Positions 42,003 to 53,802 of a DNA stretch of 64,000 nt are shown here, one piece after another. A program made the translations under genes and the position numbers. The number at the start of each line of letters is the position of its first letter. Positions within the stretch are counted from its first letter, which is position 1. This DNA comes from Flavobacterium sp. FEMGT703F (GTDB lineage: Bacteria; Bacteroidota; Bacteroidia; Flavobacteriales; Flavobacteriaceae), in assembly GCA_002786385.1 (NCBI GenBank), contig PGCN01000007.1, positions 186,001 through 250,000 on the forward strand. The letters run 5' to 3'. The notes under the pieces were generated by a model. The model was not told where the DNA came from. It ran no database searches and saw only the letters and a list, made by a program, of their open reading frames with translations.

Positions 42003-43655
42003 TTAGTTTAGTAAAGCTTTGGCATGATTCAATGCCGAATCACTGATGTCTTTACCGGAAAGCATTTCTGCAATTTCATATATGCGTTCCTCTGCAGACA
42101 ACAGTTTCAACTCTGAAACCGTACTTTCGCCCGAAACGGTTTTGTAAACTTTGTAATGGGAAATTCCTTTGGCGGCAATTTGTGGCAAATGGGTAATCGC
42201 AAAAACTTGCATGGTTTTACTCATTTGTTGCATAATTTCACCCATTTTATTGGCAATTTCACCTGATACACCGGTGTCTATTTCATCGAAAATGATGGTC
42301 GGCAATTTTGAATATTGCGCTAAAACCGACTTCACTGCCAACATGATTCTGGACATTTCACCTCCGGAAGCCACTTTTTTCAACACTCCGAAATCAGTGC
42401 CTTTGTTGGCCGAAAATAAAAACAATAAATCGTCTTTACCGTTATTACGGTAGCTGGCGGAAGCAGAAATCTCTATTTTAAATTGGACATTAGGCATGCC
42501 TAATTGGGCTAAAATTTGAACCAATTGATGGGTCAAACCCGGAATAGCTTCTCTCCTACTTGAGGAAATTTGGACAGAAATCACATCCAATTCCGCTTCG
42601 ATATCCTCAATAGTTTTTTGCAAAGCAATCATTTCTTCCTCCAAATTAACCACAGAAACTACTTTAGATTCTAATTCGTTTTGGATGTCGATTAACTCTT
42701 CAACCGTTAGCACTTGATGCTTCTTTAGTAAGGCATAAATAAGCTGTAACTTTTGGTTGATGAGCTCTAATTTTTCGGGATCACTAAAAACGGAATCGGA
42801 TTCTTTTGCCAACTCGGCGACTATATCATCCAACTCTATAACAACCGATTGCGTTCTTTCGGACAAGGCTTGGTATTCGGCAGAAAAACCACTGTTTTTT
42901 TGAAGTACGGCTCTAAATTCTTTTAAGTTTTTCAACAATCCGAATTGCTCATCATTAGCCAAAGCTAATAACATGGAAAGGTTGTCTTTGATCAATTCGA
43001 CATTGTTTAAAGCCTCATAACTTTTCTCCAATCCTTCTAATTCTCCTGCTTTCAGATTGGCTGCTTGCAATTCATTAAAAAGAAACTCATTATAATCTTT
43101 CTCTTTCAAGATGCTTGACAAGGACGATTGTTTTGACTCTAAATCAGACTTAGCCGTGCGGTATTGCTTCAGTTTAGTAACATAAGATGCAATAAGTTCT
43201 TGGTTGGAAGCAATGGCATCTATAATCTTAAACTGATAAGCTTCGTCAGCCAACTCTAAGGTTTGGTGTTGGGAATGCACATCGATTAAAAACTGACTCA
43301 AATCTTGTAATTGCTGCAGATTAACCGGACTATCATTGACAAATGCTCTTGATTTTCCCGAAGGCAAAATTTCTCTTCTGATGATGGTTTCCTGCTCATA
43401 ATCCAAATCATTTTCAACAAAAAACCATTGCAAATTGTAGGCACCAATCTCAAAATTGGCTTCCACTATGCACTTTTCCTCTTTATTTTTCAAGGAAGAC
43501 AAATCGGCTCTTTTTCCTAAAACCAAACCCAAAGCACCCAAAAGTATTGACTTTCCGGCTCCGGTTTCTCCTGTAATAATTGAAAAACCCTTGGAAAAAT
43601 CGATATTCAATTTTTCAATTAAAGCGAAATTTTCAATCGACAGTGACGTAATCAT
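42003..43655 (-). CDS. recN: DNA repair protein RecN
   Basis: A 550-residue SMC-like ATPase for double-strand break repair. The Walker A GETGAGKSILLGALGLVLGK is at the N-terminus, a coiled-coil middle spans about 155-370, and the C-terminal head has the signature VASGGEMSRIMLAVK and Walker B IIFDEIDTGVSGEIA. Length is normal. It is the last gene of a minus-strand run bamD-rpoZ-coaBC-DUF4835-recN, a gene order known from other Bacteroidota. Confidence 0.96.
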   Translation of the reverse strand: MITSLSIENFALIEKLNIDFSKGFSIITGETGAGKSILLGALGLVLGKRADLSSLKNKEEKCIVEANFEIGAYNLQWFFVENDLDYEQETIIRREILPSGKSRAFVNDSPVNLQQLQDLSQFLIDVHSQHQTLELADEAYQFKIIDAIASNQELIASYVTKLKQYRTAKSDLESKQSSLSSILKEKDYNEFLFNELQAANLKAGELEGLEKSYEALNNVELIKDNLSMLLALANDEQFGLLKNLKEFRAVLQKNSGFSAEYQALSERTQSVVIELDDIVAELAKESDSVFSDPEKLELINQKLQLIYALLKKHQVLTVEELIDIQNELESKVVSVVNLEEEMIALQKTIEDIEAELDVISVQISSSRREAIPGLTHQLVQILAQLGMPNVQFKIEISASASYRNNGKDDLLFLFSANKGTDFGVLKKVASGGEMSRIMLAVKSVLAQYSKLPTIIFDEIDTGVSGEIANKMGEIMQQMSKTMQVFAITHLPQIAAKGISHYKVYKTVSGESTVSELKLLSAEERIYEIAEMLSGKDISDSALNHAKALLN

Positions 43656-43691
43656 AATAGCGGAATGAGGATAAGGTATGGCAACAAAAAA

Positions 43692-44579
43692 TTACAACTT
43701 AATTGTAGCCCATTTGGCTGAATTAAGTGGTGAAATTCGGTTCAAAGTATCGATGGCATCCGATACCGGCACTTTTGGTCCGCCGGAAAGTATGGATACA
43801 ATTTCATCGACTTTAGCATCAAAAAAAACGCGAGTCAAGAAAGCATTCGGACGCACACTGTAAATAGAGCTTAGCGTATTGATGGAGGTAATAATTGCTT
43901 CTTTGGCGACTTTGGTATCCTTAGTCATAGTGTCTAACCCGTTTCTGTGGTATTGGTACATCGATTCTCTGAACGCATCAAAAGTTCCGGACAACAAATC
44001 ACTGATTAAAAAGTAACGGTTTTGGTTACCGTCGGCCTGAGACCAACCTTTGTAACCACTTTGTTGGGCTACCGACAATACTTGTTGGGCAGTATCAAAC
44101 CAAGATCTTCCGCCATTCAAAGCGTAGGTATCAGCATCAAAACCTAAAATCATGTAGCTGTAAAAAGCCAAAACGGAAACCAAATTAGAGTCGAAACTAG
44201 CCGGATTAAAAATTAAATTTTCAAACTCTATATAGCGAAAATTAAAGTCTTTATCGTTGTAATTAAAAACCGGTGACGCATAAGAAGAATTAAAAATCGG
44301 ACGCGAAGATTCGATTTGCAAAGTAGCGTTGAACTGATTAGAGTCATAGCTGTTCACCGTAATTACCATTGAACAGTTGATTTTTTCGTGTTGCTTGTAT
44401 TCTTCTCCGGTCCAATCGGTTTTATTGACAAACTCGCTGACAGACTTTTCCAAATTCTTAAAAATCTGCGTATTGGCATTGGTCACTTTATCTGAAATGA
44501 CTTGAACAGTGCAATTCAGTTGTTGCGCTTGGGTTAAACCGATAAAAAACAAAAAAAGAAAACTAGCTATTTTTTTCAT
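43692..44579 (-). CDS. DUF4835-family exported protein
   Basis: A 295-residue protein with signal peptide (MKKIASFLFLFFIGLTQA). It matches the DUF4835 pattern of Bacteroidota: LNCTVQVISDKVTNANTQIFKNLE at the start, WTGEEYKQHEKINCSM, YSYMILGFDADTYALNGG and SPLNSAKW near the end. Function unknown. The gene lies between coaBC (17-bp overlap) and recN, and is usually found there, so it may serve cell-envelope or housekeeping needs rather than a niche role. Confidence 0.85.
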   Translation of the reverse strand: MKKIASFLFLFFIGLTQAQQLNCTVQVISDKVTNANTQIFKNLEKSVSEFVNKTDWTGEEYKQHEKINCSMVITVNSYDSNQFNATLQIESSRPIFNSSYASPVFNYNDKDFNFRYIEFENLIFNPASFDSNLVSVLAFYSYMILGFDADTYALNGGRSWFDTAQQVLSVAQQSGYKGWSQADGNQNRYFLISDLLSGTFDAFRESMYQYHRNGLDTMTKDTKVAKEAIITSINTLSSIYSVRPNAFLTRVFFDAKVDEIVSILSGGPKVPVSDAIDTLNRISPLNSAKWATIKL

Positions 44580-45780
44580 AATGCGATATTACTTTGTTGA
44601 TGATGTCGGTCGCTACAGCTTCTTTCGACTTCAAAGGCATGGCTTCAATATCGAAATTTTTATCGATAAATGTCACCTTATTGGTTGCTGTAGCAAAACC
44701 GGCGCCTTTATCCTGCAGCGAATTTAAAACAATCAAATCTAAGTTTTTTTTCTGAATTTTCAACTTAGCGTTTTCAATTTCATTTTCAGTTTCCAAAGCA
44801 AATCCGATTAAAAACTGGTTTTCTTTACTTTGTCCAAGCGAGGCTAAAATATCTTTCGTCTTTTCTAGTTCTAAAGTAAGTGTATTTTCGCTTTTTTTAA
44901 TCTTTTGATTGGCCGCAAATTTAGGTTTGTAATCGGCTACAGCAGCAGCACAGATGGCTACATCAACTTCAGGATAATATTGATGACAAGCCGCATACAT
45001 TTCGGCAGCCGAAGTCACTCGAACCAAAGCAATATTTTTGCTCTGAACTTGTAAAGTTGTTGGACCGGAAATCAAGGTTACGGTTGCACCGAGTTGTGCG
45101 GCACATTCTGCAATATCAAAGCCCATTTTACCGGTAGAATGATTGCCTATAAACCGAACGGGATCGATAGCTTCATAGGTTGGACCGGCTGTGATTAGAA
45201 ACTGCTTTCCTCTCAAGGGCAATTGGTTTTCCAAATCGCGTTGAATAAAAGCTACTATATTTTCCGGTTCCGCCATACGACCTTCTCCGGATAAACCACT
45301 GGCCAATTCACCACTTTCTGCCGGAATAATAGTATTGCCGAATTGCTTCAGGGTTTGAAAACTGGCTAATGTTGACGGATGTTTGTACATGTCTAAATCC
45401 ATGGCCGGAGCAAAGTAAACCGGACATTTGGCAGACAAATATGTAGCAATTAAAAGATTGTCGCAGTTCCCATTAACCATTTTAGACAAGGTGTTGGCGG
45501 TTGCAGGCGCAATCAGCATTAAATCGGCCCAAAGTGCTAACTCAACATGATTGTTCCATTTCGCGTCCTCATCTTCTTCGTTGTAAAAAGTAGAATGAAC
45601 CGGATTTTTGGAAAGTGTGGATAAGGTTAGCGGTGTAACAAAATCCTTAGAAGCCGGTGTCATGACCACTTGGACATCGGCACCGGCTTTTATAAAAAAT
45701 CTGACTAATGTCGCCGTTTTATAAGCAGCAATTCCTCCGGAGACACCGAGTAGTATTTTTTTACCGCTTAAAACAGACAT
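44563..45780 (-). CDS. coaBC: Bifunctional CoaBC (phosphopantothenoylcysteine synthetase/decarboxylase)
   Basis: A 405-residue enzyme for two steps of CoA synthesis. The N-terminal CoaC part has the flavin site LLGVSGGIAAYK, the ATANTLSKMVNGNCDNLL motif and PAMDLDMYKHP. The C-terminal CoaB part has ITAGPTYEAIDPVRFIGNHS, TGKMGFDIAECA and ADYKPKFAANQKIKK. Overlapping DUF4835 and 5 bp from rpoZ, it is in the bamD operon. Confidence 0.95.
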   Translation of the reverse strand: MSVLSGKKILLGVSGGIAAYKTATLVRFFIKAGADVQVVMTPASKDFVTPLTLSTLSKNPVHSTFYNEEDEDAKWNNHVELALWADLMLIAPATANTLSKMVNGNCDNLLIATYLSAKCPVYFAPAMDLDMYKHPSTLASFQTLKQFGNTIIPAESGELASGLSGEGRMAEPENIVAFIQRDLENQLPLRGKQFLITAGPTYEAIDPVRFIGNHSTGKMGFDIAECAAQLGATVTLISGPTTLQVQSKNIALVRVTSAAEMYAACHQYYPEVDVAICAAAVADYKPKFAANQKIKKSENTLTLELEKTKDILASLGQSKENQFLIGFALETENEIENAKLKIQKKNLDLIVLNSLQDKGAGFATATNKVTFIDKNFDIEAMPLKSKEAVATDIINKVISHYEKNS

Positions 45781-45785
45781 AGGAA

Positions 45786-46106
45786 TTAGTCTTTTGTAGT
45801 ATCTCTGTAATAAATTTTGTCATCTAACCATTCTTGAACGGCCAATGCATGAGGTTTTGGTAATTTCTCGTAAAATTTAGATACTTCGATTTGTTCTTTG
45901 TTTTCGAAGATTTCTTCTAAACTATCGTTGTAAGTAGCAAACTCTTCTAATTTTTCAGTCAATTCTTTTTTGATTTCAGAATTGATTTGATTTGCTCTTT
46001 TAGCCATTATTGTAATTGCCTCATAAACATTACCGGTGCGCTCTTCAATTACCGTTTTGTTGTAGGTAATTGTGTTTACCGGTGCATTCGTCTTTTTTAA
46101 ATCCAT
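45786..46106 (-). CDS. rpoZ: RNA polymerase omega subunit, Bacteroidota type
   Basis: A 106-residue protein. The Rpb6/omega pattern is present but diverged: NTITYNKTVIEERTGNVYEAITIMAKRANQIN (contact helices with the R-x-A-N signature), then an acidic middle and the C-terminal EWLDDKIYYRD. It is located between bamD and coaBC, the usual flavobacterial place. Confidence 0.88.
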   Translation of the reverse strand: MDLKKTNAPVNTITYNKTVIEERTGNVYEAITIMAKRANQINSEIKKELTEKLEEFATYNDSLEEIFENKEQIEVSKFYEKLPKPHALAVQEWLDDKIYYRDTTKD

Positions 46107-46112
46107 GACTTA

Positions 46113-46907
46113 TTATTTAGAAAATTGTTTTAAATCGTTTTCAATACGAGCCAACATTTCGTCAGCTTTAGTTTTGTATTCGGTATCCGGTTTGAACTTA
46201 ATTAAACTTTGATAAGCAGCTATAGCGGCGTTTAATCGTTCTTCCATTTTAGTAGAAACACTATTGATGGCTAAGTTGTAAGCCGAATCAAATTTGTAAA
46301 ATAATGCTTTTTCTTTGTAAGGCGTTCCGGGATAATTAATGATAAAATTATCAAAAGCTACCATAGCCGCTTTATAATCCGATATAGTATTGTACTGTTT
46401 GGCATTTTCAAAAGCCTTTTTTTCCAATTTTTCTCTAAGGACTTTAACCAAGCTATTGGCTTCTGCCAGATAGGTTGAATTAGGATAAACATCAATAAAG
46501 TTTTGTAACTTATCAATGGCTTTGTAAGTATCAACCTGATCTAAACTGTACACCGGAGATAGTTTTGAAAAGCATTTAGCACCTAAAAACAAAGCTTCTT
46601 CAACCTTTTCACTTTTTGGATAGCCGGCAGAAAAACTTTCAAATTGGTAACCGGCCAGATAAAATTGATTGGTTTTGTAAAGCGATTGTGAGTACATATA
46701 AAATAGGCGTTCCGCTTGAGGTTTCCCTTTATAACTAGGCGCTATTTGTTCAAACAATCGAATGGCCTTGTTGTGTTTATTGGCTTCGTACATCTTGGTT
46801 GCCATGGTAAACTTTACCGCGATGTCCTCGGATTTCAATGCCTTTTGGTATTCACTACAAGAAGCAAAGAAAACAACAATGGCTATAAGGGCTAAAAATT
46901 TCTTCAT
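46113..46907 (-). CDS. bamD: Outer-membrane assembly lipoprotein BamD
   Basis: A 264-residue lipoprotein; the signal ends VVFFASC with Cys18. The rest contains about five TPR-like helical pairs (KHNKAIRLFEQIAPSYKGKPQAERL, QFYLAGYQFESFSAGYPKSEK, and others), as in BamD, which helps BamA insert outer-membrane barrels. It is first in its operon, with promoter box TAAATTTG about 65 bp upstream and a small hairpin in the leader. Confidence 0.92.
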   Translation of the reverse strand: MKKFLALIAIVVFFASCSEYQKALKSEDIAVKFTMATKMYEANKHNKAIRLFEQIAPSYKGKPQAERLFYMYSQSLYKTNQFYLAGYQFESFSAGYPKSEKVEEALFLGAKCFSKLSPVYSLDQVDTYKAIDKLQNFIDVYPNSTYLAEANSLVKVLREKLEKKAFENAKQYNTISDYKAAMVAFDNFIINYPGTPYKEKALFYKFDSAYNLAINSVSTKMEERLNAAIAAYQSLIKFKPDTEYKTKADEMLARIENDLKQFSK

Positions 46908-46973
46908 TAGTATGTTAAAGATTACTGATATTTAAGTCATTCCCGACTTTAAACCAGTCCCAGAAATAGGGGA

Positions 46974-46981
46974 CAAATTTA
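46974..46981 (-). promoter_or_regulatory. -7 box of the bamD operon
   Basis: Minus strand reads TAAATTTG (exact TAnnTTTG). The leader of about 60 nt contains GTCCC-ctatttct-GGGAC, able to form a hairpin. Confidence 0.55.
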
Positions 46982-47027
46982 GTTATTAATTGTTTACGAA
47001 AAAATATTTTTTTTGGGTGAGCAAAAA

Positions 47028-47912
47028 CTACATACTCGAGATTTTGTTGGTAAAATCTTTGAGTCGGTTGGCTAAATTTTCATCCACATTAACCAAAGGC
47101 AAACGAACTGTGTTTTCTGCTAAACCTAAGGTTTTGAAAACTTCTTTAATACCGGCCGGATTACCTTGTTCAAAAATCATATCGATAGAGTCCGCTAAAA
47201 GGTAATGAAGTTGGTAAGCTTCGTCTACTTTTCTGTTCAATCCTAAGTGAACCATCTCTGAAAATTGTTTCGGAAAACCTTCTCCGATAACCGAAATTAC
47301 TCCGGCACCACCGGCTAACACCATTGGTAATGTTATCATATCATCCCCTGAAATCACCAAGAAACCTTTAGGAGCGTTTTGGATTAACTTCATAGCTTGT
47401 ACTATATCGCCTGCAGCTTCTTTGATGGCCACAATGTTTTTAAAATCTTGGGCCAAACGTATTACTGTTGAAGGTAACATGTTACTTGCTGTACGACCTG
47501 GAACATTATAAAGAATTACAGGAACAGGTGAAGCTTCAGCCACTGCTTTAAAATGCTGGTAAATCCCTTCTTGCGTTGGTTTGTTATAATAAGGCGACAC
47601 GGAGAGTACAGCAGTAAAATCACTAAAATCTCTTGATTGCAACTCGGCCACGACTTCTTGCGTGTTATTTCCGCCCACTCCTAATACCAAAGGCAATCTT
47701 CCTTTATTAGCTTCGACTACGGTTTTGATTACCAATTCTTTTTCTTCTTTAGACAAAGTAGCGCTTTCTGCTGTAGTGCCTAAAACCACTAGATAATCTA
47801 TGCCATTGTCAATTTGAAAATTCACGATCTTTCTTAAGGCTTCAACGTCTACAGAAAAATCTTTTTTAAAAGGGGTAACTAACGCAACTCCGGTACCAAT
47901 TAATGATTGCAT
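47028..47912 (-). CDS. dapA: 4-Hydroxy-tetrahydrodipicolinate synthase
   Basis: A 294-residue enzyme at the start of the lysine/diaminopimelate branch; joins pyruvate and aspartate semialdehyde. [10 protein letters not shown] at the front, [10 protein letters not shown] for substrate binding, LYNVPGRTA with the catalytic Tyr, and Schiff-base Lys164 in [11 protein letters not shown] are all present. It follows the gene at 47914 with a 1-bp gap and has its own convergent end with no clear terminator. Confidence 0.96.
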   Translation of the reverse strand: MQSLIGTGVALVTPFKKDFSVDVEALRKIVNFQIDNGIDYLVVLGTTAESATLSKEEKELVIKTVVEANKGRLPLVLGVGGNNTQEVVAELQSRDFSDFTAVLSVSPYYNKPTQEGIYQHFKAVAEASPVPVILYNVPGRTASNMLPSTVIRLAQDFKNIVAIKEAAGDIVQAMKLIQNAPKGFLVISGDDMITLPMVLAGGAGVISVIGEGFPKQFSEMVHLGLNRKVDEAYQLHYLLADSIDMIFEQGNPAGIKEVFKTLGLAENTVRLPLVNVDENLANRLKDFTNKISSM

Positions 47913-47913
47913 T

Positions 47914-48432
47914 TTAAATTTTGTTTAGAATTCTTAAATATTTGAACATTTCTTCAGCAAAGACTTTATAATTCTCTGCATTTGTATTGATCATGAAATG
48001 ATTAAGCCTTTTATCGATGGAAGCAAAACCAACTTTAAAAATAGCTTTTGATAGGTTGGACACCAACAACAGTGCTACCTTTTCAGTATCGTAATAGTTG
48101 ATTAACAAATCAAACGGTTCAGCTATAAAATCCTCAACTTCTTTCTTGTCAACTGTCCCGTGCCAACTCAAATCTTTGTAGCTGAAAGTAGGATAATCGA
48201 ACGATTCGTTTTTTTTGATTTTATCTTTAAAAACCAATACTTTAACCGCGTTTTCAGCAATGCCGTTTTGGATTAGCTCCTGAACTAAAGCTTCTCGCTC
48301 TTTAAAATACGATTCGTCAAAGATAATTCCAACCGTTTTTATTTTACCCTCTGAGGTCAAATGCTTTACATTTGATAACCTTTTTTTAACTATTTTTTTT
48401 GTTGAAAAATCCTTTAAGTAATTTAAAAACAT
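47914..48432 (-). CDS. Conserved flavobacterial protein, DUF6913-like
   Basis: A 172-residue protein: an N-terminal basic helix ([18 protein letters not shown]), then [29 protein letters not shown] and alternating strands and helices, as in a Rossmann-like fold ([20 protein letters not shown]). I recall similar proteins as DUF6913; this assignment is unchecked. It leads dapA with a 1-bp gap, so it is part of the same transcript. Function unknown. Confidence 0.65.
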   Translation of the reverse strand: MFLNYLKDFSTKKIVKKRLSNVKHLTSEGKIKTVGIIFDESYFKEREALVQELIQNGIAENAVKVLVFKDKIKKNESFDYPTFSYKDLSWHGTVDKKEVEDFIAEPFDLLINYYDTEKVALLLVSNLSKAIFKVGFASIDKRLNHFMINTNAENYKVFAEEMFKYLRILNKI

Positions 48433-48481
48433 ACTACTTTTACTTGAATTGCAATATTACTAAAAATAAGAGCCAAAAGCG

Positions 48482-49285
48482 ATGGTAAATCTAAAAAACT
48501 ATAACGTTGTAACGAAACTTTTTGTTTTATTATTAACATTTGCCGCATTTACATCTTGTGCTGAAAAAAAATTCTACGTCACCCGAATTGAAGGCAAAGA
48601 AATCGGAATTACCCAACCTGCTGAAACAGCGAATGCTACTGCCGGACAATCGGCTCAGCAAATTGAAAATTTCATCAAACCTTACCGTGACAACATTGAT
48701 AAAGATTTAAGTATGGTTTTGGCCAATGCTCCGGAAACCATTGATAAATCAGGAGAATGGCAAACCCCTATGGGTAATTTTTTATCAGACATTACCTTTG
48801 AAAAATCCAACATTGTTTTTAAGCAAAGAGAACACAAATCGATTGATATTTGTTTGCTCAATCACGGTGGTATTCGTACCATTATTTCCAAAGGTGATGT
48901 CACTGCTCGCAATGCTTACGAGATTATGCCGTTCGAAAACTCTGCTATAGTGGTAGCCTTGAAAGGCGAAGAGATTTTGGAGATGGCAAAATACATTATA
49001 TCCGAGAAAAAACCACATCCGTTAAAAGGATTGACTTTTACTATCGGCAAAGACAACCAACCTAAAGACATTTTGGTTAATGGACAACCTTTAGAAAATG
49101 CCAAAAACTATTATGTAGTGACTTCAGACTATTTAGTGAACGGCGGTGACAACATGATTTTCTTTAAAAAAGCGACCGAGCGTTACGACCTAGAATATAA
49201 GCTTCGCAATATTATTATTGACTATTTCAAAGCCAATAAAGTAATCAAAGTCGAGAAAGACCAACGAATCAGCAAAGAATTGTAA
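48482..49285 (+). CDS. 5'-Nucleotidase C-terminal (substrate-binding) domain protein, lipoprotein
   Basis: A 267-residue protein. A lipoprotein signal ends FTSC with Cys26. It matches only the second half of UshA-like nucleotidases: METPMGNFLSD-type PMGNFLSDI, LLNHGGIRTIISKGDVTARNAYEIMPFEN, and SDYLVNGGDNM. The metallophosphatase half is encoded one base downstream. Together they make a complete nucleotidase, in reverse order to a fused protein. The C-terminal half normally binds the base and sugar of the nucleotide. Confidence 0.9.
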   Translation: MVNLKNYNVVTKLFVLLLTFAAFTSCAEKKFYVTRIEGKEIGITQPAETANATAGQSAQQIENFIKPYRDNIDKDLSMVLANAPETIDKSGEWQTPMGNFLSDITFEKSNIVFKQREHKSIDICLLNHGGIRTIISKGDVTARNAYEIMPFENSAIVVALKGEEILEMAKYIISEKKPHPLKGLTFTIGKDNQPKDILVNGQPLENAKNYYVVTSDYLVNGGDNMIFFKKATERYDLEYKLRNIIIDYFKANKVIKVEKDQRISKEL

Positions 49286-49286
49286 A

Positions 49287-50201
49287 ATGAAAAGAAGAGA
49301 TTTTATACAAAAAACGGCTGCAACATCAGCATTGTTAGGATTGGGAGGATTCTCATTGAGCAGTTTCAAATCAGTAAATACCAAACATTTGACGGTTTTG
49401 CATACCAACGATGTGCACAGTTATATAGACCCTTTTCCGGCGAATCATCCCAAAAATCCTAATATGGGCGGCGTGGCCAGAAGAGCGGCTTTGATTGAAA
49501 GTATCCGAAAAGAAAATCCAAACGTTTTGCTGTTGGATGCCGGAGATATTTTTCAGGGAACGCCTTATTTTAATTATTACGGCGGCGAATTGGAATTCAA
49601 GTTGATGAGTATGATGCAATACGATTTAGCCACCATCGGAAACCACGATTTTGACAACGGTATTGAAGGTTTGTACGCGCAATTACCGCATGCGTCATTC
49701 GAATTTGTGTCGGCCAATTATGATTTCAAAAATACGGTCATGAACGGCCACGTAAAACCTTATAAAATCATCAACAAAGACGGCATTAAAGTCGGCGTTT
49801 TTGGTTTAGGCGTTGGCTTAGACGGTTTGGTAGACAAGAAAAACTATAAAGAGACCATTTATTTAGATCCAGTGGGAGTTGCTCAAGACATGGCCCGACT
49901 TTTAAAACAAGAAAAAAAATGCGATTTGGTGATTTGTTTGTCGCATCTGGGTTATAAATACAAAGACGAACCGGACAAAATTTGCGATACTAAATTAGCC
50001 ACATTAACCAAAGATATCGATTTAATCATTGGCGGTCATACACATACATTTTTAGACAAACCAACTGTTTTGAAAAATAGTGTTGGTCAAGATGTTTTGG
50101 TAAATCAAGTTGGATGCTACGGGATTAATTTGGGCCGAATTGATTTTTACTTTGATGATGATACCGCTGTAATTTCCAATGGAAAATCAATTGTAGTTTG
50201 A
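49287..50201 (+). CDS. 5'-Nucleotidase metallophosphatase domain protein, Tat-type signal
   Basis: A 304-residue protein. Its N-terminus (MKRRDFIQKTAATSALLGLG) has the twin arginine and hydrophobic core of a Tat signal. Metallophosphatase motifs follow: HTNDVHSYIDPF, LDAGDIFQGTPYFNYYGG, IGNHDFDNG, CLSHLGYK and GGHTHTF. These bind two metals. It lacks the C-terminal nucleotidase domain, supplied by the upstream gene one base away. The likely product is extracytoplasmic hydrolysis of nucleotides or UDP-sugars. Confidence 0.92.
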   Translation: MKRRDFIQKTAATSALLGLGGFSLSSFKSVNTKHLTVLHTNDVHSYIDPFPANHPKNPNMGGVARRAALIESIRKENPNVLLLDAGDIFQGTPYFNYYGGELEFKLMSMMQYDLATIGNHDFDNGIEGLYAQLPHASFEFVSANYDFKNTVMNGHVKPYKIINKDGIKVGVFGLGVGLDGLVDKKNYKETIYLDPVGVAQDMARLLKQEKKCDLVICLSHLGYKYKDEPDKICDTKLATLTKDIDLIIGGHTHTFLDKPTVLKNSVGQDVLVNQVGCYGINLGRIDFYFDDDTAVISNGKSIVV

Positions 50202-50870
50202 TTGCTCGGCCACAACCACATATTTGTACAAGGAGAAAAAAGCCAACACATTAAAAGTCATGGCTAATGGTCGGAAAATATTCGTAAACTCGTTAATCAA
50301 CAAGTATTTTTCGATAAAGACTGTGAATTGTAACATCACAAAAAGCAAAACCGCAATCAACAATACCGAATTTTGTTTATTGTCGTTCATCACATAACTG
50401 GACAAAGCCAAACCCGAGAATACGGAAATCAAAATGTTTTGGGTTAACAACAATAGATAACTTCTTTGCGGAATTTCGGCGGTCTCCATAAACAGATAAA
50501 AAAAGACCAACAGAAAGGGCAATGTTGCTATACAAAAAGGAATATAATCTTTGATTCTTTGCAATCGCAACACCATTGATACCACCAAAACTCGGTGAAT
50601 GGTAAAGACTATTAAAGCGTATTGCAAATATTCGGTGGATTTTGGAATAAACAGTATATTGGTTAGCATTGAAGAAAGCAAGACTAACACGAACAGTTTG
50701 TTTTTGTACTCAGATTCGATAGTATATATTAAGATTAATAAGAGTGGAATCAGTGGTTTTAAACTAATAATCAGTAGTTTATTCTGTAGATACTCTGAAA
50801 CAACTTCAAGTATACCCACAGCAAAGAAGCCAATCGTCAAGTATTGTACTATTTTTCCTTTTTGAAGCAT
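50187..50870 (-). CDS. YhhN-like membrane protein, copy 1
   Basis: A 227-residue protein with about eight membrane segments. The N-terminal KPLIPLLLILIYTI and the following LLSSMLTNILF pattern resemble the YhhN/TMEM86 (lysoplasmalogenase) family, though the match is weak. Its end overlaps the nucleotidase gene by 15 bp, convergently. It is a paralogue of the next gene upstream. Confidence 0.65.
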   Translation of the reverse strand: MLQKGKIVQYLTIGFFAVGILEVVSEYLQNKLLIISLKPLIPLLLILIYTIESEYKNKLFVLVLLSSMLTNILFIPKSTEYLQYALIVFTIHRVLVVSMVLRLQRIKDYIPFCIATLPFLLVFFYLFMETAEIPQRSYLLLLTQNILISVFSGLALSSYVMNDNKQNSVLLIAVLLFVMLQFTVFIEKYLLINEFTNIFRPLAMTFNVLAFFSLYKYVVVAEQSNYN

Positions 50871-50890
50871 AGAGACTTTATCACTTTAGA

Positions 50891-51622
50891 TTAAACAACT
50901 TCTTTCAACTTATTGACAATCAAGTAGCGATTACGTTGCTTTTCTGTATAGAGCATATATTGCGTTAGTAAAAACTGAGCTAAAACAAAAAATGCCATTG
51001 CTATGGCTTGAAATAAATTTGGCTCTTCATAATAAAATCGGAATATAAAAACAAATTGATTGATGGCAAATAAAATCGTACTGATAAATAAAATTCTATT
51101 GGCTCTACTGGAATGCATCATATAATTTCCTAAACTCAATCCACCCAAGAAAATAGTAAAAACACCTTGAATCAAGAAAAGATATAAACTATCACCTATA
51201 ACACTAAAAGTGAAAATAGCAACAGAAGCATAAATAAAAACAAAAGGAATACTACCAATCAATAAAGGTAACATACTCGGCATTTTTACTTTTTTCATTA
51301 CTATCCCAATTATTAAGATTCGATACATCAAAAAGAAAGCAACACCAAAGAGAATGTAATTCCAGGTATTTTCAATAAAAAAGAGATTGGCTATCCAACA
51401 AAAAAATAAGGCTATCAAAAAATAGACATTGATTTTTTTGGAACGACGAATGTAATACGCCGTCAGTAGTGGTAAAATAAGCGGTTTTGTAAACCAAACT
51501 AGAAACTTATCTTCATTGAACTCTGCTGTGATCTCAATAAAAGAGACAATAAAAAAAGTAGTTAAAATTATACCGGCAATCTTATTATTACGCCATCGAT
51601 TCAAATACTCGTTACTACTCAT
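50891..51622 (-). CDS. YhhN-like membrane protein, copy 2
   Basis: A 243-residue protein with about eight membrane segments. WFTKPLILPLLTAYYI, FCWIANLFFIE and MYRILIIGIVMKK align in order with the neighbouring gene, although identity is low, so this is an old tandem duplication. Conserved catalytic residues of lysoplasmalogenases cannot be judged by eye. The two genes are 20 bp apart and transcribed together. Confidence 0.65.
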   Translation of the reverse strand: MSSNEYLNRWRNNKIAGIILTTFFIVSFIEITAEFNEDKFLVWFTKPLILPLLTAYYIRRSKKINVYFLIALFFCWIANLFFIENTWNYILFGVAFFLMYRILIIGIVMKKVKMPSMLPLLIGSIPFVFIYASVAIFTFSVIGDSLYLFLIQGVFTIFLGGLSLGNYMMHSSRANRILFISTILFAINQFVFIFRFYYEEPNLFQAIAMAFFVLAQFLLTQYMLYTEKQRNRYLIVNKLKEVV

Positions 51623-51731
51623 CTGTTTATTTAAGTGGTTGCTTTTTAGAGAAATAAAATTAAACTAATATTTCACAACTCAATAATTTATTGTTAAATT
51701 TTTTAACAATATTACAAACAAGTAAGAAATA

Positions 51732-53747
<2,016 letters not shown>

Positions 53748-53802
53748 CTAGTGGCAAATAATGCGCACTAAAATAGCCAATATTTTGGAAAAACAGTAGG
53801 GT

